From: Candidatus Heimdallarchaeota archaeon
Lineage (GTDB): Archaea > Asgardarchaeota > Heimdallarchaeia > JABLTI01
Reading direction: 5' to 3'
DNA: 64,000 nt
Assembly: GCA_018238155.1 (NCBI GenBank)
Contig: JABCTZ010000046.1
Span: 310,001 to 374,000 of the forward strand
Of this stretch, positions 26,055 to 34,809 are shown one piece after another. Under the pieces are notes generated by a model. It was not told the DNA's origin. It worked only from the letters and a program-made list of their open reading frames with translations, and made no database searches. The stretch's first letter is position 1; every line of letters begins with the position of its first letter. A program made the position numbers and the translations under genes.

Positions 26055-27945
26055 TTTTGATTCCTCCTTTCTTAACTAATAATTCAATTGTTGGGAATAG
26101 TTCAAGATTTGTATGTGGAATAAAAGAAGCAAGTGTATACTCATCCATGAACTCATAATTGTTGGATAATTCGATATTTGTAACAGTTCGAGATAGCTCT
26201 TCAGCTTCTATCTGTTTCTCTCTGGATAGAAGAGCAATTCTGGCACCTCCAAGTGAGCCATTTCCAAGGAATTTGATCCGTTCATGAGGGATATCCGGAA
26301 ATAGTCCAATTGTTATCGAAGCTTTGATATTTAGATTGTTGCCAAACCCTCCAGAAACATAGAAGGAATCAAGATCATCAAAGGATAGACCAAATGATTT
26401 TAGCAAGATTAAATAACCTGCATAAAATGCCCCTTTAGTTTTCAAAAGATTTGAGATATCATATTCTGTTAATATAATGTCTTTTCCTGTTTGAGTTTCC
26501 GAACCTTCTAAGAGTAGATATTCTAAACCATGTTCTCCCTTTCGAATACGTCTATTCCCACCCATCTTCAATCTCCCTGCTTTAGTAAGAACATTGGCTC
26601 TGAATAATTCAGCAAGAATATCTACTAAACCTGAACCGCATATGCCTGTTGGTTTCCCTTCACCTATGACAGAAAAAACAGGATCCAATGATAGGTAATC
26701 TAGAGATACCTTTTCGATTGCACCTACTGCAGCTCTCATACCACACTGTACTTCTGCTCCTTCGAGAGCAGGTCCCGCGGGTACGGAACATGATAGAATC
26801 CAAGAGCTACATCCAAGAACTATTTCTCCATTTGTTCCAATATCAACTAACATGCTTGGTTTTTCTTTCAGATGTAATTCAGAGAGGAGCATATTAGATA
26901 CGATATCCCCACCAACATAGCTTGAAACACAAGGAAGAATGTAAACAAATGCTGAAGAAGCAATATTTAAACCTAATTTACTAGCTTTGATTTTTGGCAG
27001 ATGTCTAAAAACCGGAGTATACGGTTCCTTCCAGATATAGGAAGGATTTACTTTGAGTAATAAATGACTCATAACAGTATTTCCCGAGATAGAGACAGCT
27101 TTGATATCATTAGAATCCACTGAGAAACCTTTGATAAGGTTATTAATATCGTTTATAAGAAGCTCTTGAATTTTCTTCAGATTTTGTTCTGAAGAAGATG
27201 CAAAATGTATTCGAGTGATCACATCTTCACCGTAAATCATCTGACTATTGATTGCTGTAGTTGTATCAATGATTTCTCCTGTAGATAGTTTCAGAAGATT
27301 GATTGCTATTGTTGTGGTACCAATATCAATTGCTAAACCTAACAATTCTTGGTTTTTCACTTTAGATATTTCAGATACTTCTACGAATCCTTGAACAATA
27401 CTCTCGAGAGTAACTTCTACTTTCCAATTATTTTCTCTCAATAATTGAGGAAGTTTTTGAAGCAAAGCAAAGGGTATAGATATCTTACTTTCAGAGTAAT
27501 GTTTATTTAATTCTGCTAGAAGCCTGTCCATATCAGAGAGATTGCTGTAATTTTTTGGTGGAGCGATATTAACAATAATTTGTTTGATTGAAGGATTTAT
27601 TTTTATTTCAGAGCCAACACACTTCACGAGTATTTTTTGATTTGTAACAATACTTTCATTTGGAACGTAGACTTTCGCATTCCCTTTCACTTTTGTTTGG
27701 CAAGCTAAACAATAACCTTGATCTAGTTCTTCTTGAGTGAATATTTTCTCATGAAAAATGCCTTTTTTGGTTATTTTTCCTGATAATACCAGTACAACAC
27801 ATTTTCCACACTTTCCATGTTCACCACAGGGAATATTAAGAATAATACCTGCTTTCTTTGCAGCTGTTAGGATGGTCTCTCCCAAAGGTATTTCTATACT
27901 TTGATTATTGGGTTGAAATATAACTGAAACCATTTTATCAACCAT
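26050..27945 (-). CDS. RACo-type corrinoid protein reductive activator
   Basis: The product is 631 aa from ATG 27945 (TAATG overlap with the upstream stop, GGAGG before it). The N-terminal [2Fe-2S] domain has CGEHGKCGKC plus a later CLAC. The C-terminal ASKHA-like ATPase domain starts at LGLAIDIGTTTIAINLL and contains SVPAGPALEGAE. RACo uses ATP to return the inactive Co(II) corrinoid iron-sulfur protein to Co(I). The position between cdhE and the methionine synthase gene fits a role in keeping that corrinoid active for both. Confidence 0.9.
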   Translation of the reverse strand: MVDKMVSVIFQPNNQSIEIPLGETILTAAKKAGIILNIPCGEHGKCGKCVVLVLSGKITKKGIFHEKIFTQEELDQGYCLACQTKVKGNAKVYVPNESIVTNQKILVKCVGSEIKINPSIKQIIVNIAPPKNYSNLSDMDRLLAELNKHYSESKISIPFALLQKLPQLLRENNWKVEVTLESIVQGFVEVSEISKVKNQELLGLAIDIGTTTIAINLLKLSTGEIIDTTTAINSQMIYGEDVITRIHFASSSEQNLKKIQELLINDINNLIKGFSVDSNDIKAVSISGNTVMSHLLLKVNPSYIWKEPYTPVFRHLPKIKASKLGLNIASSAFVYILPCVSSYVGGDIVSNMLLSELHLKEKPSMLVDIGTNGEIVLGCSSWILSCSVPAGPALEGAEVQCGMRAAVGAIEKVSLDYLSLDPVFSVIGEGKPTGICGSGLVDILAELFRANVLTKAGRLKMGGNRRIRKGEHGLEYLLLEGSETQTGKDIILTEYDISNLLKTKGAFYAGYLILLKSFGLSFDDLDSFYVSGGFGNNLNIKASITIGLFPDIPHERIKFLGNGSLGGARIALLSREKQIEAEELSRTVTNIELSNNYEFMDEYTLASFIPHTNLELFPTIELLVKKGGIKN

Positions 27946-29294
27946 TATTTTTTCCTCCAAATTTTGTTCAAATAATAAGCAATATCTGCTGAATCTGCAG
28001 GTCCAACAAGAACTTTCCATGAAGACGCATCCTCAATTTCTGAGGACATTGGAGAAAGAAAACCAGGGATGATGATTGTATTATGGTCTACTTTTGAAGT
28101 AAGGTTCTCAGAATTTATTGCCTCAGCAATCTTCTCTGCTGATAATTTATCTGCAGCATAAGCTGTTAGAACAGATGTACCTTCTGTATCTAAAACAAGT
28201 AAATAGCTAGGGTAACCACATGATTCGATATCATTTGAAACGGTGAAATAAGTCAATGAAAAATTAGTTGTAAGAAATACAGGTGAATTCTTATCAACTT
28301 CACCAAAGGTGTATACTCCAGGATCTACTTGTATTGGTTTTTGAGGGTCTGTAAAGATGTTTTGACGTAAAACTAATAGAGGTGCCAATTGATTGAGTGC
28401 ATTATCACTCAGCACCATTATTGAAGAATATTTTATTGATAATAGACCCGCAAGTAATATTTCTTGTGCAAACTCTTCTTGGGAGTGTTTAAACGGAAAA
28501 CTAATAATTGGATAACCAAAATCACGTTTTTTGTTGTAAACAGCATTCCATCGTATCAAAATTTGATTTTCTATTGTCTCTTGAATATTACTTCCTGTAC
28601 AATCCAACACTAGATCTTTAATTCCTTGTTTTTTAGCTAATGAAACTAACTGTACTAATCCATCAATCCCTTTTTGTGAGGATAGAATAACTGATGTTTG
28701 ATATTTTTCCGCTAATCGCAAAATCTCCTGCAGATTGTCCTCTCTTCCAAAACCAATTAACACTTGAGAATTACTAAGTAATTGTAGAGCCTCTTCTAAT
28801 ACTTCTGCTCTAACACTAAGAAGACAAATTGGTAATCCAGTTGCATTCTGAACATTTTTCACCAATTTGACGAATGGTTCTTTTTTCTTGGAATCATTAG
28901 ATAAAGCAATCATATTTGTTGAAAGTTGATCTGCAAGGCGCTCTATTGATTTCTTCTTAATTTTCCTCTTAATGGATTCTTCTGAATCTAAATCTGAAAT
29001 CATTATACAAAGAACTGTTTCGTTAAAGAATTTCTTTTCGTGACGATAGAATACAGTTTCACCACCAAAATGTATTTCTTCGTTCCCTCTTTTTGTAGTA
29101 ATTTCTTTAACAGGAGGTAAAGTTGCTTCATCTAATTGAGTTTTAATTTCATCTGCTAAATACGGGCATTCAGATGCTTTTGCATTTTTTTGTGCTAATC
29201 TCATTGCAAATGCTAAACATGTAGGCAGTCCACATTCTCCACAATTTGTTTTCGGAAGCAATTTATAGTAATCGAGTGTATTAGACATTCTCAA
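27945..29294 (-). CDS. cdhE: Corrinoid iron-sulfur protein large subunit (gamma)
   Basis: The 449-aa product starts with the [4Fe-4S] motif CGECGLPTCLAFAMRLA...C (about residues 18-43), a TIM-barrel middle and a C-terminal B12-binding domain (about residue 330 onward). With CdhD it carries a methyl group on cobalt between the methyltransferase and acetyl-CoA synthase. It starts at the base after the cdhD stop. The length is standard for CdhE/AcsC. Confidence 0.93.
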   Translation of the reverse strand: MRMSNTLDYYKLLPKTNCGECGLPTCLAFAMRLAQKNAKASECPYLADEIKTQLDEATLPPVKEITTKRGNEEIHFGGETVFYRHEKKFFNETVLCIMISDLDSEESIKRKIKKKSIERLADQLSTNMIALSNDSKKKEPFVKLVKNVQNATGLPICLLSVRAEVLEEALQLLSNSQVLIGFGREDNLQEILRLAEKYQTSVILSSQKGIDGLVQLVSLAKKQGIKDLVLDCTGSNIQETIENQILIRWNAVYNKKRDFGYPIISFPFKHSQEEFAQEILLAGLLSIKYSSIMVLSDNALNQLAPLLVLRQNIFTDPQKPIQVDPGVYTFGEVDKNSPVFLTTNFSLTYFTVSNDIESCGYPSYLLVLDTEGTSVLTAYAADKLSAEKIAEAINSENLTSKVDHNTIIIPGFLSPMSSEIEDASSWKVLVGPADSADIAYYLNKIWRKK

Positions 29295-30167
29295 TCATAC
29301 TCCAATTGTTTTTCGGAAAAGAGCCAACGATTCTGGATGTCTAAAAACAAGCAAATCGCCTCCAGCAGCATAGAGAGATGCAGCTGTTGATGCTTCCCAT
29401 AAAAATCCTCGAGGAGCAATAGGGCCCCAATCGGGATATTCAAATGCTGTTTCTCTTGCCCGCCATGCATCTTGCACGAAACAAATCATTGGTGAGGAAA
29501 GCATTTCATCCCCAGATAATGCTAAGGCTCGGATTCGTTCCATCGCAGAGAAAGTATATTCCAATCCATAACCTAAACAAGCAACCATCGGATCGATTAC
29601 AATTCTCTTTAGTGGTAGACCAAAATCAGATAGCAGTATATTCAATTGCTTTGCAATATTCACATCAATTGGAGATAAAGCTACAATACAATGATTATAT
29701 GCAAGAGCTATAGCTGTAATTGACTTGTATGTCTCAAGCTCAGCAGCACATAGTAGTAAATTGTATCCCTGCCCTAATTCCCCACAAAGGTTAAGTATTG
29801 GTTGATCTTTTCCTACTTCGCCTGGACCGGAAATAATTAATGGGATAGAAATCTCTTGTAAAATATCCGGAAGATAATTGGTGACATTAGATTCAGTAGA
29901 GAAATTTATGTGTAATGCATCTATCTTGAATTTTCTTTCACATAATTTTGCCCATTCAACCAGATTATCATATTGATCTTTGTATGGATCATTTACTGTA
30001 TTAGGGAATGCTAATCCACTATCTGAGATATGTAATGCTAATTTGGGTTTGTAATTTGGATCGAGAAATGGAAGGGTGGTTTGTCCACCTAAACTAATAG
30101 AGTTATTTTTTGAACCAAGAGTAACTTTGGCTATATTCCCATTAAAGGATAACTTTTCAAGACTCAT
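29295..30167 (-). CDS. cdhD: Corrinoid iron-sulfur protein small subunit (delta)
   Basis: The 290-aa TIM-barrel subunit shows SLGGQTTLPF (about residue 25), INLCGELGQGYNL-type strands and IVIDPMVACLGYG. It is shorter than archaeal CdhD proteins (near 400 aa) and closer to bacterial AcsD. It pairs with CdhE to hold the corrinoid. The gene lies 11 bp after acsB and abuts cdhE. Confidence 0.9.
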   Translation of the reverse strand: MSLEKLSFNGNIAKVTLGSKNNSISLGGQTTLPFLDPNYKPKLALHISDSGLAFPNTVNDPYKDQYDNLVEWAKLCERKFKIDALHINFSTESNVTNYLPDILQEISIPLIISGPGEVGKDQPILNLCGELGQGYNLLLCAAELETYKSITAIALAYNHCIVALSPIDVNIAKQLNILLSDFGLPLKRIVIDPMVACLGYGLEYTFSAMERIRALALSGDEMLSSPMICFVQDAWRARETAFEYPDWGPIAPRGFLWEASTAASLYAAGGDLLVFRHPESLALFRKTIGV

Positions 30168-30178
30168 TTCATATCCTC

Positions 30179-32257
30179 CTAAAAAATTGAATCCATTTTC
30201 AATGCCGGATGTTTTACTCGGTCAAGGAAACTCATTAGATCATCTAAAGATTGGACTAAGTCTTCATCAGCTATTTTCTCAATCAACCCTGGAGCAAGAT
30301 CTTCAACTCGATCGTGTAGAAACGATTTGAGTTCTTTAGGCATCCAAACTATGCGCTGTATTCCCCCCTCCGCTAACAGGAATTTCTCAGAAACAATATA
30401 GTTTTTCCCTATACCAATAAATCCTGGAGATTGTACTCCTCCGCCCACAGTTCCTGCAAGAGTGCTAAAGGTAATACCTAGTGGTGTTGTTCCTGAGTAT
30501 TCTCGAGGAACAATCATTATTCCATTTGCTTCAGGTATCACTGCAGCTATACATTCAAAACAACCACAAGATGTGAGAGGATTATTCATAATACTATAAA
30601 GACAAATATCATCTATTGCTCCATGAGATTCTTTGCGAACGTATTGATTCACTCCTGCCCATCTACCTAGTTTAGCATCTAGTTGTTCACCAACAGAAAC
30701 GGGTTGATTACCACCTGTAGGATTAATTTCAAAACTAGTTTTAGCATCTAACCAATTGACTGCTCCACATAAGCCAGTTCTTTCGGGAGAAATAATGCAA
30801 ACATGATTTGGTGCGAAAGATTGACAGAGAAGACAAGAATAGAAAGTTGATACAGATTCATCCACTAAATTCTTCAGACGGTTATCTCTTAAAAGATAGC
30901 TTTCTTTCGCTGTTGGTAAAAGCTCCTCAACTTTTGGCAGGGTAGTATAAAGCTTGACTTGAACTTTATCAACAATGCTAGAAAATAGGGAATGGATTTT
31001 GGAATAAATTATTACCCCTAGATGTCTAATTTGGAATCCTTTAGCAACAGCTTCTTTACTTATTCGGAACCAAATGAGATCACGTTGAGCATTGTGCCAT
31101 AACCCATCGGCGAAGTTAATGAAATGATGGATTTGTCTTTCAAAAACAGGCTCGAAATCTGATTGCATTTTTTTACCGGCAACTTCTACAATAATTGCGA
31201 TAGGAAGACTGGTACCTTCCTGAATATCTTTTATCTCAGGACCAATAACAGATATTTCTCCATCGTTTACTTCATCCAAAGGTTTTGTTTGTAGAAATTC
31301 AAAGGCAAGAGTTCGTCCTCCACCAAATTCAACATAAGTGTCTGGTTTTCGAATTGCTTGCCCTTCAAAAGCAAAACTATAATTAATTGGGATGGGAATA
31401 TCGTCAATAATTGGTTTAATATCTCTTAGAGCAAGACTCTGATCCACTAATTCCTTTCGCTCTTGATCTGTAAAAGTAGGTGACAAGTAATCGATAAATG
31501 GAATGCCTGTTGCTTTTAATCCTGCAGAAATCGTCTGTAATAGATTTGTTTTCTCGCCCATAAATATAACAAATGCAGGTATTTTTTCTCCCAAATAAGC
31601 TATTAATGCTTCACTATCGCCGGGTTTCACTCCTCCAAATGATAAAGCTAAACGAATAGCAAGGTTTACTGCATGAGTAAATGCATAAAATTCATCTCCT
31701 AAGGGAACAACTAAACATTCTAAACCTGAATGTACTTTAGCTTCAAATAATTGTTTGGCTATCCCTCCAACAAATAGTGAAAGAATATTTCTCTTTTGAA
31801 AATCACTGACTAAATTCTTAACATCCTCGTTTGAATTTGCTTTACCAACAACAATTGCTAATCCGGCTATTGAACCATCAACAAGAGGAACGCCTAGCTT
31901 TCGAAAAATAGCATCAGGAATGAATCCGGTAAATGGTTGAGTGAATTTTTGATTTTTACTAAATTGTACACTCTCAATTATCTCAATAAAAACTAATGAG
32001 AACAAACCCATTTGTGTAACAGTAATTTCAACAGTATTATTTATTTCTTTTATTAGTGAATTTAGAAATGTCTTTAGGTGATCAGCAGTAGCTATTTTCT
32101 CGTTGAAAATGCTATAAATTGTTGGAAGATAATAGCCTGTTTCAGGGAAGGAAATGGTCATTTCCCCCTCTAGTTGATTCACAACAGTTTTTGCATTCTC
32201 AAACAATTCCGTAAACCCTAGCTTGATTTGTTCTTGGTACAATTTGCGATTATTCAT
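30179..32257 (-). CDS. acsB: Acetyl-CoA synthase, full-length bacterial type
   Basis: The 692-aa product keeps the N-terminal CODH-contacting domain of bacterial AcsB, absent from the roughly 470-aa archaeal CdhC. All A-cluster ligands are present: Cys475, 478, 487 and 497 (spacing C-x2-C-x8-C-x9-C) and Cys564-Gly-Cys566. It joins a methyl group, CO and CoA. No CO dehydrogenase or methyl-H4folate/H4MPT:corrinoid methyltransferase is in the window. It is the first gene of the ten-gene operon, and its TATA box is centred about 26 bp before the ATG, so the transcript may be nearly leaderless. Confidence 0.95.
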   Translation of the reverse strand: MNNRKLYQEQIKLGFTELFENAKTVVNQLEGEMTISFPETGYYLPTIYSIFNEKIATADHLKTFLNSLIKEINNTVEITVTQMGLFSLVFIEIIESVQFSKNQKFTQPFTGFIPDAIFRKLGVPLVDGSIAGLAIVVGKANSNEDVKNLVSDFQKRNILSLFVGGIAKQLFEAKVHSGLECLVVPLGDEFYAFTHAVNLAIRLALSFGGVKPGDSEALIAYLGEKIPAFVIFMGEKTNLLQTISAGLKATGIPFIDYLSPTFTDQERKELVDQSLALRDIKPIIDDIPIPINYSFAFEGQAIRKPDTYVEFGGGRTLAFEFLQTKPLDEVNDGEISVIGPEIKDIQEGTSLPIAIIVEVAGKKMQSDFEPVFERQIHHFINFADGLWHNAQRDLIWFRISKEAVAKGFQIRHLGVIIYSKIHSLFSSIVDKVQVKLYTTLPKVEELLPTAKESYLLRDNRLKNLVDESVSTFYSCLLCQSFAPNHVCIISPERTGLCGAVNWLDAKTSFEINPTGGNQPVSVGEQLDAKLGRWAGVNQYVRKESHGAIDDICLYSIMNNPLTSCGCFECIAAVIPEANGIMIVPREYSGTTPLGITFSTLAGTVGGGVQSPGFIGIGKNYIVSEKFLLAEGGIQRIVWMPKELKSFLHDRVEDLAPGLIEKIADEDLVQSLDDLMSFLDRVKHPALKMDSIF

Positions 32258-32278
32258 AGAAGCGTTTTTATTGGATTC

Positions 32279-32287
32279 TATTTATAA
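32279..32287 (-). promoter_or_regulatory. TATA box of the acsB operon
   Basis: On the - strand it reads TTATAAATA, centred 26 bp before the ATG of acsB, the spacing expected of a leaderless archaeal transcript. Confidence 0.5.
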
Positions 32288-32303
32288 TATTTTGTGAGAG
32301 TAT

Positions 32304-32319
32304 TATTCCAATTGGAATA
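32304..32319. promoter_or_regulatory. Perfect 16-bp palindromic operator candidate
   Basis: TATTCCAATTGGAATA lies between the divergent acsB operon and the HTH-CBS regulator. It sits just upstream of the acsB TATA box and 19-34 bp before the regulator's ATG, where that gene's own TATA region should be. This placement would allow autoregulation and control of acsB. Confidence 0.5.
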
Positions 32320-32337
32320 TTTGGGATATGGCAAAAA

Positions 32338-32913
32338 ATGTTTCCAGATTTGTCTGAAATTAAACGAAGAAGGAAAATATTGGGACTAACTCAAAAAGAA
32401 TTAGCTGAAATTGCTGATGTTAGTCAATCTCTGATAACAAAAATCGAAAAAGAGATGATTAGTCCTTCGTATCACTTGGTTATTAAAATCTTTGAGAGTA
32501 TTAGAGATTTGGAGAACGAAACTAATCAAAAAGCAAAGGATATTATGTCTTATCCAATTGTTACAGTATCTCCTGATGATACTTTGGAGAATGTTACGAT
32601 GGTAATGCGAAAACATGCTTTCTCTCAATTACCAGTTTTAAACTCAAAAGATTCATGTATCGGAAGTATCAGCGACCGAATAATAATTAGTCTTGTATCA
32701 AAGTCACTTGATGAGAAATTTGATTTTGATTCGGTAGCAGATCTTAAAGTAAAAGAAGTAATGGGTGATTCTTTTCCAGTTATACCATCAAAAACACCTC
32801 TAAACGCAATTTCTACATTATTGCAAACAGTGCCTGCAGTTTTAGTGATGGAAGGTAGAGAAATAATGGGAATTATAACACGAGCAGACATGTTCGAGAT
32901 CTTCATAAAATAA
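32338..32913 (+). CDS. HTH-CBS transcriptional regulator
   Basis: The 191-aa product has an N-terminal XRE-type helix-turn-helix (LTQKELAEIADVSQSLITKI, about residues 18-37) and two CBS domains (about 70-190). CBS pairs bind adenosyl ligands such as AMP, ATP or S-adenosylmethionine. It is transcribed away from acsB with 80 bp between starts and a palindrome in the gap, so it is the best candidate regulator of the acetyl-CoA/methionine operon. Control by SAM or adenylate would make sense but is inferred. Confidence 0.85.
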   Translation: MFPDLSEIKRRRKILGLTQKELAEIADVSQSLITKIEKEMISPSYHLVIKIFESIRDLENETNQKAKDIMSYPIVTVSPDDTLENVTMVMRKHAFSQLPVLNSKDSCIGSISDRIIISLVSKSLDEKFDFDSVADLKVKEVMGDSFPVIPSKTPLNAISTLLQTVPAVLVMEGREIMGIITRADMFEIFIK

Positions 32914-32980
32914 TCTATTGTTGGTATTCATTCAAAGCTATTTTTCTTATTTATTATTCTTAACTAGGTAAAAAAATGAG

Positions 32981-33069
32981 TGTGTCTCCGAGTAACTATG
33001 ATCAGTCCTTATCGGGTGCTAGCCAAGCATTGGTCCCGACTCAACTTGTCGGATTTCTTCACAGACACA
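32981..33069 (+). ncRNA. Candidate structured RNA
   Basis: Three nested pairings stand out in a GC-richer island within a 309-bp gap: TGTGTCT (32981-32987) with AGACACA (33063-33069), TCCGA (32987-32991) with TCGGA (33049-33053), and TCGGG (33012-33016) with CCCGA (33035-33039), capped by TGCT/AGCA. A TATA-like TTATTTATTA lies about 25-30 bp upstream. A terminal ACA near the 3' end recalls H/ACA guides, but no pseudouridylation pocket is evident. It could instead be a leader of the downstream CBS gene. Strand is taken from the TATA position. Confidence 0.4.
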
Positions 33070-33222
33070 TATAACCTTTCAAGCTAATCTCTCAAAAGCT
33101 TTTCTAAACATATACATTAAATATTAAAGAAAAAAAGACTTTAGATTTAATTTAACTAGGACAAGCTATAATAACGTGTATTGCTATATTTCATGTAATG
33201 AACAAAGGAGCTGAATTTCATA

Positions 33223-33864
33223 ATGACCAATGATACAAACAACGATTCAAAAGTTCATATGGAAATATCTGAAGTAATGACTTCAACTGTTCATACTATT
33301 TCTCCTAGTGAATCTGTAGAAGCAGCTGCAAAGAAAATGCTAGAACATAAAGTTGGTAGCATAATAATACAATCAAAAGAAGTTAAACCGAAACCTTTGG
33401 GTATTATAACAGAACGTGATATTGTTACTCGAGTAGTCGCCATTGGAAAGAATCCTGCAAAAATACCTGTTGATGAAATAGCTACTCGTCCTGTTATCAC
33501 AGCTCCTCCATCCCTAGATGTTGCTGAAGCAATGTCATTAATGGCTCGTTTAAATATTAGAAGATTAATTGTTGTTGAAGGAAACAATGTTAGTGGTATT
33601 TGTACCTATCGAGATCTATTAAGAGTTGCTCCAAGTTTAATTGAAGTAGCATTTGAATATGAAAAAATTGGTTTTAGAAAAAAACAACATCCAAATGAAA
33701 TCGACACTGTATATGAAGATTATGACAAAGATTCAGAGCTAAATAATCAAGATTTAACTCTTGGATTCTATTGTACGATGTGTGGTGACAGGTTTGATGA
33801 CGCTCCTTTTGGAGATGACGATCAACCATTATGTAGTGATTGCTTTGCTTCTCGAGACAATTAA
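33223..33864 (+). CDS. CBS-pair protein with C-terminal zinc ribbon
   Basis: The 213-aa product has two CBS motifs (about residues 10-130), the first starting with VMTSTVHTISPSESVE, then a charged linker and a zinc-ribbon CTMCGDRF...CSDC (about 178-205). It probably senses an adenine nucleotide and passes the signal through the zinc ribbon. Start ATG with AAAGGAG upstream. Another CBS gene follows on the same strand after 117 bp. Target unknown. Confidence 0.82.
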   Translation: MTNDTNNDSKVHMEISEVMTSTVHTISPSESVEAAAKKMLEHKVGSIIIQSKEVKPKPLGIITERDIVTRVVAIGKNPAKIPVDEIATRPVITAPPSLDVAEAMSLMARLNIRRLIVVEGNNVSGICTYRDLLRVAPSLIEVAFEYEKIGFRKKQHPNEIDTVYEDYDKDSELNNQDLTLGFYCTMCGDRFDDAPFGDDDQPLCSDCFASRDN

Positions 33865-33981
33865 CTTTTGAGTAAGTAATAGCAATGAATAAAAAAGTGA
33901 TTATTAAATCACAACACAAGATAATCATAAAGTTGAAAGAAGGAAATTAAAAGAAAAAAAGTATTATTTTGGAGGAATTTT

Positions 33982-34782
33982 ATGAAAGTTTCAGAAGTAA
34001 TGTCAATAAACTATGGTACTATCGATAAAGAACAAATGCTCTCCAATGCACTTACCGTTATGCGAAAGAAAAAACATATTTCGCGATTGGTTGTGCTAGA
34101 CAAAGATAAACCAGTAGGAGTCATCTCTTTTAGAGATGTCGCTGATCGGTTAGGAACATATAAAACAGACGGCATTTCTCCAACAAGCCTTAGAGTTTCA
34201 AGTGCAATGTCCTTCCCTATTATCTCTATTGAATCAGATACTGAACTAATAGATGCAGCTAAAATGATGACAGAGCAGAATATTTCATCACTTCTAGTTA
34301 TAGATGAAGAAGAATTGAAAGGATTATTAACAAAGCACAATCTTTTAACAATTGCTCTTCGTTGCAAGAAGATTAAAGTTAAAGATATGATGACTCCCGA
34401 ACCAAAGCAAATAAGCTCTAGTGAAAGAGTTATGGCAGCACGAAATATTATGTTTACTAATAATTTCAGCGCTTTGCCAGTTGTTGACGAAGATAAATTA
34501 GTCGGTATTGTAGATGATCAAATAATTGCAGATGCATTAGCAAAACTTCGTGAAAAAGTACCTAGAAAACACCAAAAGCATCGTTTAGATGAATATTATA
34601 TTGGACAAGTAATGAGATTGTTACCTCCAACTATTGATGAAAATGCTCCACTATGTGATTTAATTCAAGTATTCATCAATACACATGCGAAAGCCGTTTT
34701 TGTTATAAACAAAGATGAACAATTGGTTGGAATATTATCTGTAACAGATATTGCCCATGCAATTGCAGAAGAAAGAATTTAA
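33982..34782 (+). CDS. Four-CBS-domain protein
   Basis: The 266-aa product consists of four CBS motifs in a row, with repeated starts KVSEVMS, RVSSAMSFP, KVKDMMTPE and YIGQVMRLL. There is no attached effector domain, so it should work as a nucleotide-sensing subunit of another protein. TGGAGG precedes its ATG. It ends six bases before the dihydroorotase frame, suggesting co-transcription. Confidence 0.85.
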   Translation: MKVSEVMSINYGTIDKEQMLSNALTVMRKKKHISRLVVLDKDKPVGVISFRDVADRLGTYKTDGISPTSLRVSSAMSFPIISIESDTELIDAAKMMTEQNISSLLVIDEEELKGLLTKHNLLTIALRCKKIKVKDMMTPEPKQISSSERVMAARNIMFTNNFSALPVVDEDKLVGIVDDQIIADALAKLREKVPRKHQKHRLDEYYIGQVMRLLPPTIDENAPLCDLIQVFINTHAKAVFVINKDEQLVGILSVTDIAHAIAEERI

Positions 34783-34809
34783 TTTTAAATGAATTTGGAG
34801 TTCTTCCCA

